A DNA stretch of 64,000 nt from Nostoc sp. B(2019) (lineage in GTDB: Bacteria > Cyanobacteriota > Cyanobacteriia > Cyanobacteriales > Nostocaceae), in contig NZ_WVID01000010.1 of NCBI RefSeq assembly GCF_010091925.1, positions 153,298 through 217,297 on the forward strand, given 5' to 3'. The notes under the pieces were generated by a model that did not search any database, was not told the DNA's origin, and worked only from the letters and a program-made list of their open reading frames with translations. The position numbers were made by a program, and so were the translations under genes. Shown here piece after piece: positions 1 through 10,850 of the stretch; position 1 is the first letter of the stretch; every line of letters starts with the position of its first letter.

Positions 1-719
1 GGGTAGCTTTTACCGCTATCATCCAGCTTGGTAGTATAGCAGCGGTACTGTGGTATTTCTGGGGGGATTTGACGCGAATTATTAAAGGAACAACAAGAGC
101 GATCGCCCTCAAAGATTACGACGACTACGAATTTCGGCTGTCTCTGGGGATTATTTTAGGAACATTACCTATTGTCTTGTTTGGACTTTTGATTAAAAAG
201 TTCATTCCAGATTTTGATAATTCACCTATTAGAAGTTTAGGAGCGATCGCTATTGCCTCTATAGTGATGTCACTGTTACTGGGGTTAGCAGAACAACTAG
301 GTAAACGTCAGCGAGACTTTGAAAACCTGGCCATGAGAGATGGGGTATTGATGGGTTTAGCTCAGGCTTTAGCATTAATCCCTGGCGTTTCTCGTTCTGG
401 TTCCACCTTAACAGGAGGGCTATTTATGGGATTACAACGGGAAACAGCTGCGAGATTTTCATTTTTACTAGGCATTCCCGCCATTACGCTAGCGGGGTTA
501 GTCGAGTTAAAAGATGTAGTTGGAGCCGGGTTAAGCAGTGCAGGAATAATCCCCCTCGTTGGCGGAGTGATTTCTGCCACAGTATTCTCATATATAGCGA
601 TCGCCGGGTTGCTGCGCTTCCTTAAAACCCAGAGCACCTGGGTGTTTATTTGGTATCGGCTAGTATTTGGGGTAGCAATACTGGGGGCAATTGGAACTGG
701 TTTGTTGAAAAATAGTTAA
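1..719 (+). CDS. uppP: Undecaprenyl-diphosphatase UppP/BacA, 5' truncated by window edge
   Basis: Integral membrane phosphatase that recycles undecaprenyl pyrophosphate to the lipid carrier used in peptidoglycan and polysaccharide synthesis. The reading frame is open from base 3 and continues from outside the window, so the apparent TTG start at 69 is not the true start. Visible are several hydrophobic segments and the family signature around LIPGVSRSGST (DNA about 376-411), including the conserved Arg-Ser pair of the active site. The upstream acidic motif lies outside the window. The C-terminus (WYRLVFGVAIL) is typical of the family. Family assignment is firm; the N-terminal part cannot be checked here. 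Confidence 0.95.
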   Translation, partial: VAFTAIIQLGSIAAVLWYFWGDLTRIIKGTTRAIALKDYDDYEFRLSLGIILGTLPIVLFGLLIKKFIPDFDNSPIRSLGAIAIASIVMSLLLGLAEQLGKRQRDFENLAMRDGVLMGLAQALALIPGVSRSGSTLTGGLFMGLQRETAARFSFLLGIPAITLAGLVELKDVVGAGLSSAGIIPLVGGVISATVFSYIAIAGLLRFLKTQSTWVFIWYRLVFGVAILGAIGTGLLKNS

Positions 720-785
720 TAGTCAAGAGTCCATAATCAAGAGTCCATAGTTCATAGTAATGATCATAGACTGTAGCCTGTTAAC

Positions 786-806
786 TCTTGACCCTTGACC
801 CTTGAC
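786..806 (+). repeat. Heptanucleotide short tandem repeat (STRR)
   Basis: Three consecutive heptamers (TCTTGAC, CCTTGAC, CCTTGAC) end three bases before the next start codon. A looser partner, two copies of GTCCATA separated by another heptamer, lies at about 729-749. Heptamer tandem repeats of this kind are known from heterocystous cyanobacteria. Confidence 0.75.
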
Positions 807-808
807 TC

Positions 809-2149
809 ATGTCTACCATTCATCCCGCCCGCATTACCAAAGTATCACCTGATTCTATAGCCGCAGAGATTGGCTTTGAAGCGGGGGATGCGATCGTTGC
901 AATCAACGGTACGCGTCCCCGCGATTTAATTGATTATCAGTTTTTATGTGCCGATGAAGTTTTAGAACTAGAAGTTTTAGACGCTGCTGGTAAAACTCAT
1001 AGCCTGGAAATCGAAAAAGACTACGACGAAGACTTGGGGCTAGAATTTGAAACTGCCTTATTTGATAGCTTAATTCAGTGCAATAACCGCTGTCCATTTT
1101 GCTTTATCGACCAACAGCCACCAGGTAAGCGCACTAGCTTGTACTTGAAAGACGACGATTATCGTTTGAGCTTTTTGTACGGCTCCTACCTTACCTTGAC
1201 CAATTTACCAGAAAGAGAATGGCAGCGTATTGAACAAATGCGCTTGTCTCCCTTGTATGTTTCTGTTCACGCCACGGAACCCGAAATCAGAATCAGACTG
1301 CTAAAAAATCAGCGTGCGGGGCAAATCTTGCAACAAATTAAGTGGTTTCAAGAAAGGCGGCTACAAATTCATGCTCAAGTAGTCGTTTGCCCTGGTATAA
1401 ATGATGGCGAGCACTTGGAACAAACCCTAAGAGATTTAGCGTCCTTTTATACTGGCGAAGTGCCTGCGGTGGCATCAGTGGCAGTTGTGCCAGTGGGTTT
1501 AACACGATTTCGTCCCTCAGAAGACGAGCTGACTCCCGTAACCAGGGAAAAAGCCAAAGAAGTGATTTCCCAAGTGCGATCGCTTACCCAGCAATTTCGT
1601 CAACAGTTCGGTTCCAGCGTTGCTTGGTTAGCCGATGAGTGGTTTTTGATTGCAGGCGAGGAGTTACCAAGTGAATCTGAATATGAAGAGTATCCGCAAA
1701 TTGATAACGGTGTTGGTTCCATTCAGTTATTTATCAAGCAGTTTGCAGCTGCGGCAGCAGAATTACTCCCGCCAAAAGTTTATCCTCAGAGAAAACTAAC
1801 TTGGGTAGTGGGCAACGCAGTAGAAACGGCGTTTCAACCCATTTTAAAACGGTTGAATTCTGTTGAGGGTTTAGAGGTAAATATGCAAGCTTTATGTAGT
1901 GATTACTGGGGGCAAAGTATCACTGTTACTGGGTTACTAACTGGTCATGATTTGCTATTGAATTTACAAGGGCAAGATTTGGGAGAAGCAATTTTGCTAC
2001 CAAATGTAATGCTAAAACATGGTGAACTGATATTTTTAGATGATATTAGTATTGAAGATTTAGCCCACAAACTGAATACAAAAATATTACCAGTAGCAGG
2101 AGTTGAAGATTTAATCAATACCTGTATTGCTCACAGCTTAAGCAATTAG
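809..2149 (+). CDS. Cyanobacterial PDZ/radical-SAM-like FeS protein with DUF512 domain
   Basis: Putative iron-sulfur oxidoreductase of a cyanobacteria-specific family; the reaction is unknown. An N-terminal PDZ-like segment (about residues 5-60, with GDAIVAING) is followed by a CX3CX2C cluster (C91, C95, C98 in CNNRCPFC), the spacing of radical-SAM [4Fe-4S] motifs. A glycine-containing stretch with SVHATEP follows, then a C-terminal DUF512 region (about 240-440) containing WLADEWF. The ATG at 809 is preceded by heptamer repeats rather than a clear ribosome site, but the PDZ fold begins at once, which supports this start. It stands alone between uppP and a glycosidase-like gene. Family assignment is confident; function is inferred only from the FeS motif. 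Confidence 0.88.
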   Translation: MSTIHPARITKVSPDSIAAEIGFEAGDAIVAINGTRPRDLIDYQFLCADEVLELEVLDAAGKTHSLEIEKDYDEDLGLEFETALFDSLIQCNNRCPFCFIDQQPPGKRTSLYLKDDDYRLSFLYGSYLTLTNLPEREWQRIEQMRLSPLYVSVHATEPEIRIRLLKNQRAGQILQQIKWFQERRLQIHAQVVVCPGINDGEHLEQTLRDLASFYTGEVPAVASVAVVPVGLTRFRPSEDELTPVTREKAKEVISQVRSLTQQFRQQFGSSVAWLADEWFLIAGEELPSESEYEEYPQIDNGVGSIQLFIKQFAAAAAELLPPKVYPQRKLTWVVGNAVETAFQPILKRLNSVEGLEVNMQALCSDYWGQSITVTGLLTGHDLLLNLQGQDLGEAILLPNVMLKHGELIFLDDISIEDLAHKLNTKILPVAGVEDLINTCIAHSLSN

Positions 2150-2433
2150 CTATCAACAACTGTCAGCTTTTAGCGGTCTGTCAGTTGGGATTAAACCTTT
2201 TGTCAAAGCCAATGTTATGAAAATGAAATCATTGTCTTGGAAAGTTTGAGCGCTGACTTTCGGTGCAAAAGCTTGGAGGGAGGCTTGTCGTGAGACATCA
2301 GAACTTTCCAATATAGTGTTTAGTGGTTATAAATATCCTTAGCAAGAAGCTTTGTTCTGTATGATTGACAACTGATTAATGACGTAATGACCAATAAAGA
2401 TTAATTAACAACTAATAAAATTAGGAGTAACTA

Positions 2434-5265
2434 GTGAAGTATCAGGGAAGCATAATTAAAGATATTAAATTAAACATTAAAAAAACTGGATTTTTTATTT
2501 TAAATTTTAATTTTTTATTAGTTAGTTGTTTAGGAATTTTGCCAGCAACAGCTACAACAGAAGAACCTGTATTGAGCATAGTCCACAGTCAAGAAAATGC
2601 TAATCAATGGACAGGCATAACTGACCGCTTACAGGCAGTTGGAGTAAAGTATTGTGTAATTCCCCTAGCTAATGTGAAGAGTGTAACGGATTGGGGCGAT
2701 CGCCGGGTATTGTTTTTGCCAAATGTAGAGACATTGACACCAACACAAGCGATCGCCTTAGAAGGATGGATGAGCAAGGGAGGACGCTTAATTGCCAGTG
2801 GCCCTGTAGGTAGTCTGTCAGCACCGGGAGTGCGCCAATTATTGCGATCGCTTCTAGGGGGTTATTGGGGATTCAGTCTGAATGAAACAGAACAGATCAA
2901 ACCCACAAAAACCAAAACGCAAGATTGGGCAACTCAAACTGGAATGTTTGGCAAAGTGCGCGGCGGCGTTGTGATCCCGAATGATTCCATAGCTCAAGCT
3001 GCTGCTGTTTGGAATTCTCAAGATAATTCTGCCGCCGTGGTGACAACTGAACGTTCCACATTTTTGGGCTGGCGCTGGGGTACAGATGCAACTTCAGCCG
3101 TAGAGTTAGATAGTGCTTGGTTAAAAGCTGCCGTCAATCGTCATCTGACAGCACTACCAAAAGGCACGAATAAAGTGGAAGGAGGCTCGCCAAGCTGCTC
3201 TACATCGGTGGCAACTGTGCCCACCACTCCCACATCTAGAATAGGCACTGCAACTCCAATAAAACCACCATCGGCTCAAAACTCAGGACAGGCTAAACGC
3301 CCCGCTACCGCTAACAGGACTAGGACTCAGGACTCAAAACTCACTACCGCCACTGCTCCTCAACCCAGACCGCTTCCCAAAGTTACGCCCCCACGTGCTC
3401 AAGAGGCTATTGATGAACTAGAACAAGCAGTGCGTCTAGATATCACACCCGACTCTAATACGCCGATTGATAACAATCAAGCGATCGCCCTTCAGCAAGA
3501 GCTAGAAAATCTAATTGGTCGGGTAGAAAGCGCCCATCTAGCAGCCTCGACGTATGCCTCTGACGTCAGCGAAACGAAGTCTGATGATCCGCCCCGCTCT
3601 AGACGTCCACGCGCTCAGTCCTTAGAGGAACAGCAGACACAATTTGCCTCAACCAAACTTGGAGCACCAGTTAACAGCAAAGAGCAAACAATAGCACAAG
3701 CAAGGCTAATTGCCAAAAACTTACCCCAGTTGATTACAGAAAAGAACTACGCTCTAGCTCGTCAGCAATGGCTGGAAGCTAAGGCGAGTTTATGGAAACA
3801 GTTTCCTATTGACCAGAGGTTTGCTCAGCCCGAAATCCGTGCTGTATGGTTAGACCGGGGGACAATTGTTCGTGCTGGTAGCGAGAAGGGACTAGCCAAA
3901 ATTTTTGATCGACTAGCCCAAGCTGGGATTAATACTGTCTTTTTTGAAACTGTTAATGCGAGCTATACGATTTATCCCAGTCAAGTCGCACCGCAGCAAA
4001 ACCCATTAATTCGCGGCTGGGATCCATTAGCGGCTGCGGTGAAATTAGCCCATAAGCGAGACATGGAATTACACGCTTGGGTTTGGGCTTTTGCTGCTGG
4101 TAATCAACGTCACAATGAGATTACCAATGTCAGTTCTAATTACCCAGGGCCAGTACTTGCTGCTCATCCAGATTGGGCAAACTACGACAACCTGGGCAAT
4201 ATGATTCCTGTTAATCAGACAAAGCCATTCTTTGACCCAGCTAACCCCGAATTGCGGCAGTACTTACTCAAGTTATACGAAGAAATTGTTACGCGCTATG
4301 ACGTAGATGGTTTACAACTAGACTACATTCGCTATCCCTTCCAAGACCCCTTTGCAGGTCGATATTATGGCTATGGTAAAGCTGCAAGAGCGCAGTTTCA
4401 GCAACTTACTGGTGTAGATCCGCTGAATATTTCCCCCAGCCAACCGGATTTGTGGCAAAAGTGGACGACATTTCGCACCCAGCAAGTTGATAGCTTTGTT
4501 GCTCAAGTATCGCAACAGTTACGGCAAAAACGAGCAAATTTGATTTTGTCTGTTGCCGTATTTCCTCTGCCGGAACTAGAACGGATTCAGAAAATTCAAC
4601 AACACTGGGAACTTTGGGCACGCCAAGGGGATATAGATTTGATCGTTCCTATGACTTATGCCCTAGATACTTCTCGCTTCCAAAAGTTGGCACAACCCTG
4701 GATCGCTTCTACACAATTAGGTTCTACCTTGTTATTACCAGGAATTCGTTTACTTTCTCTACCACCAGTCGGAGCCTTAGATCAGCTCCAATTGGTAAGA
4801 GACTTGCCAGTAAGTGGTTACGCACTCTTTGCCGCAGAGAATTTTAACAACGAGCTAGACAAACTTTTTAGTAGCACCCAAGGCAGGGTAAAACCTACAA
4901 CCAGTGAACCTATTCCTCACCGCCAGCCCTTTCAAACCGCTGCTGTCCGTTATACTGCCCTGCAACGGGAATGGAAGTTTGTTTTGCAAAATGATCAACT
5001 GCAAATACCTGGTAAGACAATCGCAGATTTTAATAGTCAGGCAGAAGTTTTACAAAGTGCTCTAAATCAGCTTGCTAGTTCCCCTTCTGCAAGTAATTTA
5101 CTAGCGGCGAGAGCCTCGCTGACTCGGTTAAAGTCTCAATTTCGGGCATTGATGAGCCGAGAAGTTATAGATAATTTCTATCAAATCAAAGTCTGGGAAA
5201 ATCGGCTTGCAACTATAGAAAAGCTATTGCGTTACGGCGAACGGCGATCGCAGTTGCGTCCTTAG
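2434..5265 (+). CDS. Secreted GH10-like (GHL10) glycosyl hydrolase family protein
   Basis: Large exported protein with a probable polysaccharide or cell-wall role. The GTG start at 2434 is chosen because AGGAG lies at 2423-2427, six bases upstream. The N-terminus is Lys-rich, then strongly hydrophobic with a Cys (LLVSCLGILPATA), so it is either a signal peptide or a lipoprotein signal. Residues about 45-245 form an N-terminal domain containing GGRLIASGPVG, a GATase-like pattern. A Pro/Thr-rich linker follows to about 325, then a helical part. The GHL10/DUF187-type domain starts near residue 466 (EIRAVWLDRGT) and includes DGLQLDYIRYP, LSVAVFP and IDLIVPMTYA, consistent with a glycosidase TIM barrel. 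A C-terminal helical extension closes it. Substrate is not predictable. Confidence 0.85.
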   Translation: MKYQGSIIKDIKLNIKKTGFFILNFNFLLVSCLGILPATATTEEPVLSIVHSQENANQWTGITDRLQAVGVKYCVIPLANVKSVTDWGDRRVLFLPNVETLTPTQAIALEGWMSKGGRLIASGPVGSLSAPGVRQLLRSLLGGYWGFSLNETEQIKPTKTKTQDWATQTGMFGKVRGGVVIPNDSIAQAAAVWNSQDNSAAVVTTERSTFLGWRWGTDATSAVELDSAWLKAAVNRHLTALPKGTNKVEGGSPSCSTSVATVPTTPTSRIGTATPIKPPSAQNSGQAKRPATANRTRTQDSKLTTATAPQPRPLPKVTPPRAQEAIDELEQAVRLDITPDSNTPIDNNQAIALQQELENLIGRVESAHLAASTYASDVSETKSDDPPRSRRPRAQSLEEQQTQFASTKLGAPVNSKEQTIAQARLIAKNLPQLITEKNYALARQQWLEAKASLWKQFPIDQRFAQPEIRAVWLDRGTIVRAGSEKGLAKIFDRLAQAGINTVFFETVNASYTIYPSQVAPQQNPLIRGWDPLAAAVKLAHKRDMELHAWVWAFAAGNQRHNEITNVSSNYPGPVLAAHPDWANYDNLGNMIPVNQTKPFFDPANPELRQYLLKLYEEIVTRYDVDGLQLDYIRYPFQDPFAGRYYGYGKAARAQFQQLTGVDPLNISPSQPDLWQKWTTFRTQQVDSFVAQVSQQLRQKRANLILSVAVFPLPELERIQKIQQHWELWARQGDIDLIVPMTYALDTSRFQKLAQPWIASTQLGSTLLLPGIRLLSLPPVGALDQLQLVRDLPVSGYALFAAENFNNELDKLFSSTQGRVKPTTSEPIPHRQPFQTAAVRYTALQREWKFVLQNDQLQIPGKTIADFNSQAEVLQSALNQLASSPSASNLLAARASLTRLKSQFRALMSREVIDNFYQIKVWENRLATIEKLLRYGERRSQLRP

Positions 5266-5512
5266 TGAAGAGGTAAGGGGAGTGGGGGAGATAGGGAGCA
5301 GAGGGGAATAAATACTGATTTTTAACTCTTGACAAATGACTCTTACTCCCCATTTTTAACTAAATTACGCACAAGCTACTTTGTATTTATTAAAACAGCT
5401 TTTGCCGTGTTTATCCTGAGATAATATTACTTAGTTAGCGTCAAAATATTAGAGGTTACTTAATAAACTACTTTAGATAACTATTTTTTGATAATAGCTA
5501 TCGTAATAATCT

Positions 5513-8500
5513 ATGCAAGCTTTACCTCAGCTTACCGGGCTACAAAGCTTAGAGTCAATAATTGACTATTCACCGCTGATGGTGGTGCCAGAAACGCCAT
5601 TATCGGATGCGATCGCACTAATGGCAACACAGGGAAAAAATCTCTTAGTGGGATCAACTTTGCAGATATTGGGGTGCTTTACAGAGCGGCATCTGGTGCA
5701 GCTTTTAGCTTCAGGGATTGACTTGAGAACAGCCAAGATTTCTGAAGTTATGCATACCTCAGTCATGATGCTAAAGATGTCAGAATTTCCAGTGACATCA
5801 GAATTGTTGCTGTTATGCCAGCAACATTTAATACTACCAGTTGTAGATGACCAAGGGCAAATTTTCGGGACTATTACTCCTGAAAGCATTTGTCAAGTGC
5901 TGGCACAAGAAACACAGAAAACTAGAGGCGACTATGAGGAAACCCAAGAACGCCTGCATTTGCTAGCTTTTGAGGTATTGCAGGAGAGCGCCACTCGACT
6001 AATATTGGCTTTGGAGGCGACTCAAACAATTTATTGGGAACGCAATCTGAATAATGACCGGATGTTGTTCTTGAGTATGGTTGGTGAAACTGGAGAAACT
6101 CAAGAGATATCTTACAGCGAAGTTCTGGCGCTAGTACATCCGGATGATCAAGAAAAGTTTGCTGATGCTCACAAATCAGCGATCACAAATCTTAGCTCTT
6201 TTGAAGTAGAGCATAGAATGCTTGTAAAGGAGCGCTCAGAGTACAAATGGTTACTCACACGCGGCATGGTATTGCCAGATCCTACAGGCAAACTTGCTCG
6301 GATTATTGGCGTTTCTGTAGATATTGCTTACCGCGTGCAGGCAGAAGCAGCGCTGTATGAGAGCGAAAGACGATTTCGCGCTATCTTCAACGGCACATTC
6401 CAGTTTACCGGGTTGCTAACACCAGAAGGTATTGTCCTAGAAGCCAATCAAGCGTTACTTGATTTTGGGGGATTACAGCCAGAAGATGTAGTTGGGCGTT
6501 CATACTGGGAAACGCGATGGTGGACGATTTCCCACGAAACACAGAATCAACTCAAAGTAGCAATAGCACTTGCGGCTAGAGGGGAATTTATCCGTTATGA
6601 AGTTGATGTACTCGGTGTAAACCAAACAGTGCGAACTGTAGATTTTTCTCTGAAGCCTTTGACAGATGAAACTGGGAAAATCGCGCTGCTGATTGCTGAA
6701 GCACGAGATATCACCGAACTCAAACAGGCACAAGCAGCTTTGCAACAGGTGAACCAAGAGCTAGAAATCCGAGTGGCTGAGCGAACTATTGTTTTAAAAC
6801 AAACAAATCGGCAGCTATTGTCTGAGATTGTCGAGCGCCAAATTGTAGAGGAGCAACTGCGGCAATCTCAGCAAATGTTACAACTAATTATGGATACTAT
6901 TCCTCAGTGTATTTTCTGGAAAGATAGAAATTCTGTCTACTTGGGTTGTAATCGCAACTTTGCGATCGCTGGTGGCTTGAACAATCCAGAAGAGATCGTG
7001 GGGAAGACAGACTATGATTTGCCTTGGAAGAAAGAGGAAGCAGACTTCTACCGTGAGTGTGACATTAGGGTAATGCAGAGCAATACACCCGAATATCACA
7101 TCATTGAACCTTTATTAAGAGCAGACGGCAAACAGACTTGGCTGGACACAAATAAAGTTCCACTTCATAATCTCGAAGGCAATGTGGTAGGTATCTTAGG
7201 CACTTTTGAAGATATCACCGAACGCCAGCAAGCAGAAACAGCATTGCGGGAGACTCAACAACAACTCCAGGCGATTTTAGATAATTCTTCAGCTGTGATG
7301 TACGTAGTAGATACTCAGGACAAATTGCTGCTGATCAACCGCCAGTATGAACAGCTATTCAATATTACTCAAGACCAAATAGTAGGCAAAAGTATCTACG
7401 ACATTTTTCCCTATGAGATTGCTGATGGTTTTGCGGTGAACAACCACATGGTAATTGTAGGTGGCATCCCCGTAGAAGCTGAAGAAGTTGTTCCCCTCAA
7501 GGACGGTTTACACACTTACTTATCTGTGAAATTTCCTTTAAAAGATGCTAATGGTATCTCTTATGCCATTGGTGGCATCTCTACAGATATTACATACCGT
7601 AAATTAGTCGAGGAATCGCTATTACGTTTTCGCAAAGCGATAGAAAGCACAAGCGACGCCATTGGCATGGCTGATATTACAGGTGAAGGTATTTACGTCA
7701 ATGCCGCATTTATCAAACTGTTTGAGTATACCTTGGAAGAATTGCAAGCTGCCGGGGGAGTAGAAGTTATTTTCAAGCAGCAAACAGAGTGTAAAAAACT
7801 ACTTGCTAAAATTCATAGGGGTGAGTCGTGGCGTGGTGAGGTGATGATGCAAAGCCGCTGTGGTCGAAGCGTGCAAATTTATCTTTGTGCTGATGCGATT
7901 AAAGATCATAGTGGCAAAATAGTAGGAACTGTCAATATTTATACGGATATCACCCAACGCAAGCAGGCAGAGGAAGGTTTACGATTACGCGATCGCGCGA
8001 TCGCTGCCAGCGGCAATGGCATTATTATTGCCGATGTCACCATGCCAGCCGGGCCAATTATCTATGTCAATCCAGCCTTTGAGCGGATGAGCGGCTACTC
8101 GGCAGCAGAAGTGATTGGACAAAACTTTCTCTTACTCCAAGGTACTGATATTCATCAACCAGGGTTACAAGAACTCAATGCTGCCATGCGAGAAGGAAAA
8201 GACTTTACCGTAATTTTACGCAATTACCGTAAAGACGGCAGCCTTTTTTGGAGCGAGTTAAATATTTCTCCGGTTTATGACACCGATGGCTATCTCACCC
8301 ACTACATAGGCATTCAAAACGATATTACTGAGCGTAAGCAGGCAGAAACAGCACTACTTGTAAGCCAACAACGGTTACAATATTTACTTTCCTCTAGCCC
8401 AGCTGTGATTTATACCTGTAGGAGTTATGGAGATTTTGGCGGTACTTTCGTTAGCGAAAATGTCACTACGATGATGGGCTATGAAGCACGGGAAATGGTA

Positions 8501-9481
8501 GATACTCCTGGCTTTTGGGCCAGTCATCTCCACCCGGAAGATGCAACCCAAGCGTTTGCCAAACTCTCAAACGTATTGGAGCAGGGACAATATACGCTGG
8601 AATACCGCTTTTTGCACCAAGATGGCACTTATCGTTGGGTACACGATCAAGGTAAGGTAGTGCGCGATCAAGCCGGTAAACCTGTGGAAATGGTCGGTTA
8701 CTGGGCAGACATCACAGCTCGCAAGCAATTAGAACAAGAACTGAGAGTTGCACTAGAAAAAGAAAAAGAACTCAGCGAACTTAAATCCCGCTTTGTCTCT
8801 ATGACTTCCCACGAATTCCGCACGCCGTTGAGTACTATCCTTTCTTCTTGCGAGTTGCTCGAACACTACCGCCAAAAATGGACACAGGAGAAACAACTCA
8901 CTCACCTGCATCGGATTCTAAACGCTGTCAAGCGGATGACTGAAATGTTAAATGATGTGTTGGTTATTGGTAAGGCGGAAGCAGGGAAATTAGAGTTCAG
9001 ACCAGCATCTTTAGATTTAGTAGAATACTGTCGTCAATTGGTGGAAGAAGTACAGCTAAATCAGAGTAATCAGCACATCATTTCTTTTACTAGTCAATAT
9101 GAATCTATCCGATGCTGCATGGATGAAAAATTGCTGGGACATATTCTGAGTAATTTACTCTCGAATGCGATCAAATATTCCCCAATTGGTAGCACTGTAA
9201 AGTTTACTCTCACCTGTGAGGATATGCGAGCTGTATTTGCAATTCAAGATCAGGGAATTGGCATTCCAGAAGAAGACCTACCGCGACTTTTTGAGTCTTT
9301 TCATCGTGCCAGAAATGTCGGCAATATCCTAGGAACTGGATTAGGACTGGCGATTGTAAAAAAGTGTGTAGATATACACCAAGGTGAAATCACTGTCACA
9401 AGTAAGCTGGGATTTACTACAACGTTTATTGTCACTCTGCCATTAAAAAACCAAAGCCAAACTGAGGTAAGTTATGCCTAA
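5513..9481 (+). CDS. CBS-multi-PAS sensor histidine kinase
   Basis: Cytosolic sensor kinase with no membrane segments. A CBS-domain pair spans about residues 10-125 (with [18 protein letters not shown]). About seven PAS/PAC units follow (roughly 150-290, 295-415, 460-580, 585-700, 705-825, 830-950, 955-1080), most ending in a DIT-type PAC motif. The sixth PAS resembles a LOV domain ([11 protein letters not shown]) but lacks the flavin-adduct Cys. HisKA has its phospho-acceptor in [12 protein letters not shown] (His near residue 1100), and the HATPase has [17 protein letters not shown] and [11 protein letters not shown]. Its last eight bases overlap the next gene, so kinase and REC-EAL protein are probably translated together and form one pathway. 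The stimulus is unknown. Confidence 0.93.
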   Translation: MQALPQLTGLQSLESIIDYSPLMVVPETPLSDAIALMATQGKNLLVGSTLQILGCFTERHLVQLLASGIDLRTAKISEVMHTSVMMLKMSEFPVTSELLLLCQQHLILPVVDDQGQIFGTITPESICQVLAQETQKTRGDYEETQERLHLLAFEVLQESATRLILALEATQTIYWERNLNNDRMLFLSMVGETGETQEISYSEVLALVHPDDQEKFADAHKSAITNLSSFEVEHRMLVKERSEYKWLLTRGMVLPDPTGKLARIIGVSVDIAYRVQAEAALYESERRFRAIFNGTFQFTGLLTPEGIVLEANQALLDFGGLQPEDVVGRSYWETRWWTISHETQNQLKVAIALAARGEFIRYEVDVLGVNQTVRTVDFSLKPLTDETGKIALLIAEARDITELKQAQAALQQVNQELEIRVAERTIVLKQTNRQLLSEIVERQIVEEQLRQSQQMLQLIMDTIPQCIFWKDRNSVYLGCNRNFAIAGGLNNPEEIVGKTDYDLPWKKEEADFYRECDIRVMQSNTPEYHIIEPLLRADGKQTWLDTNKVPLHNLEGNVVGILGTFEDITERQQAETALRETQQQLQAILDNSSAVMYVVDTQDKLLLINRQYEQLFNITQDQIVGKSIYDIFPYEIADGFAVNNHMVIVGGIPVEAEEVVPLKDGLHTYLSVKFPLKDANGISYAIGGISTDITYRKLVEESLLRFRKAIESTSDAIGMADITGEGIYVNAAFIKLFEYTLEELQAAGGVEVIFKQQTECKKLLAKIHRGESWRGEVMMQSRCGRSVQIYLCADAIKDHSGKIVGTVNIYTDITQRKQAEEGLRLRDRAIAASGNGIIIADVTMPAGPIIYVNPAFERMSGYSAAEVIGQNFLLLQGTDIHQPGLQELNAAMREGKDFTVILRNYRKDGSLFWSELNISPVYDTDGYLTHYIGIQNDITERKQAETALLVSQQRLQYLLSSSPAVIYTCRSYGDFGGTFVSENVTTMMGYEAREMVDTPGFWASHLHPEDATQAFAKLSNVLEQGQYTLEYRFLHQDGTYRWVHDQGKVVRDQAGKPVEMVGYWADITARKQLEQELRVALEKEKELSELKSRFVSMTSHEFRTPLSTILSSCELLEHYRQKWTQEKQLTHLHRILNAVKRMTEMLNDVLVIGKAEAGKLEFRPASLDLVEYCRQLVEEVQLNQSNQHIISFTSQYESIRCCMDEKLLGHILSNLLSNAIKYSPIGSTVKFTLTCEDMRAVFAIQDQGIGIPEEDLPRLFESFHRARNVGNILGTGLGLAIVKKCVDIHQGEITVTSKLGFTTTFIVTLPLKNQSQTEVSYA

Positions 9482-10685
9482 GATTTTAATAATTGAAGAT
9501 GAAGAAGCTGTGCGTGAGAGTATTTTTGATTTACTAGAAGCTGAGGATTTTGAGATTATTGCTGCTGCTAATGGAAGAATTGGTTTACAGATGGCTATTG
9601 CTGAAATACCTGATATTATTTTGTGCGATACGATGATGCCAGAAATAGATGGTTATGGCGTGTTAACAGCATTACGCCAAGACCCCTTAACTGCAACAAT
9701 TCCCTTCATTTTCTTGACTGCAAAAACTGCTAAAAGTGACTTTCGCCAAGGAATGGATATGGGTGCAGATGACTATATAACTAAGCCATTTACTCGTAGT
9801 GAATTATTAAGTGCAATCATGAACAGGTTGGAAAAGCATGCTACTTTAAAAAAGTATTTATCTCCTCCAAATGTTATAAATAATTTGTCCCCAAAGATGC
9901 AGTTATTAGAAATTAGTTTGCATCGGGCTATTAAACAACATAATTTTCAAGAGTTTGAAGTTTATTATCAACCAATAGTCGATATTGCTTCTGGTAAGAT
10001 AGTAGCTGCCGAAAGTTTGCTACGTTGGCACAGTCCTGAGTTAGGAATGGTTACACCAGGAGAATTTATTCCGCTAGCAGAATCTACAGGTTTAATCGTT
10101 CCCATTGGTAAATGGGTCTTGAAAAGGGTATGTGAACAGATTAAAATTTGGCGTAATGCTGGAATTAATTACTTGAGTATTGCTGTCAATTTGTCGGTAA
10201 TTGAATTTAATCAACCAGACTTTATTCAAAAAATAGTTCATTTTATAACCAGTAATGATTTGGAACCTGATTATCTCGAACTAGAATTAACTGAAAGTAT
10301 GATTATGCAAGATGTGAATAATGCGATCGCTACTATGAATAAATTACAATCTTTGGGTGTTAAAATTGCAATTGATGATTTTGGTACTGGCTATTCTTCT
10401 TTAATTTATTTGAAAAACTTACCAATTAATACATTAAAAATTGATCGTTATTTTATCCATAATGTTGCTAGTGATCTTCAAAAATCAGCAATTACAAAGG
10501 CGTTGATTCAAATGGCTGATAATCTAAATCTACATGTAGTAGCGGAAGGTGTAGAGACAGAAGAGGAACTTGCTTTTTTGCGCCAAAATAATTGTAGTGC
10601 TATGCAAGGTTTTCTATTTAGTCGTCCATTACCAGCCGCAGAGTTTGAAAACTTTTTATTAACTAACAAATGTTTACCAGTATAA
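9474..10685 (+). CDS. Response regulator with EAL (cyclic-di-GMP phosphodiesterase) output
   Basis: A receiver domain (about residues 1-120; acidic pocket IIEDEE, phospho-Asp in ILCDTMMPE, Lys in YITKPF) is joined to an EAL domain (about 150-400). The signature triplet is ESL (AAESLLRW) rather than EAL, but the metal and catalytic positions seem kept: NLS, ELTES, DDFGTGY, LKID, AEGVE and MQGF. It therefore probably hydrolyses c-di-GMP when phosphorylated by the overlapping upstream kinase. The start ATG lies inside the 3' end of the kinase gene, indicating translational coupling. It is more A+T-rich than the kinase gene. Activity is inferred from motifs. Confidence 0.92.
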   Translation: MPKILIIEDEEAVRESIFDLLEAEDFEIIAAANGRIGLQMAIAEIPDIILCDTMMPEIDGYGVLTALRQDPLTATIPFIFLTAKTAKSDFRQGMDMGADDYITKPFTRSELLSAIMNRLEKHATLKKYLSPPNVINNLSPKMQLLEISLHRAIKQHNFQEFEVYYQPIVDIASGKIVAAESLLRWHSPELGMVTPGEFIPLAESTGLIVPIGKWVLKRVCEQIKIWRNAGINYLSIAVNLSVIEFNQPDFIQKIVHFITSNDLEPDYLELELTESMIMQDVNNAIATMNKLQSLGVKIAIDDFGTGYSSLIYLKNLPINTLKIDRYFIHNVASDLQKSAITKALIQMADNLNLHVVAEGVETEEELAFLRQNNCSAMQGFLFSRPLPAAEFENFLLTNKCLPV

Positions 10686-10850
10686 ATAAAAATTATTTAA
10701 AATATTCATTTATATATTCATGCGTTATGCGGAATTAAAGAGCGATTTAAATTACAAATAATAGTGAGTTAATTATTAGCAGTTATTCATACTTTTAACA
10801 GTAATCAAAAACAAAAACACAACTAATTGATTCTTTATTGTTTTAGGCAG

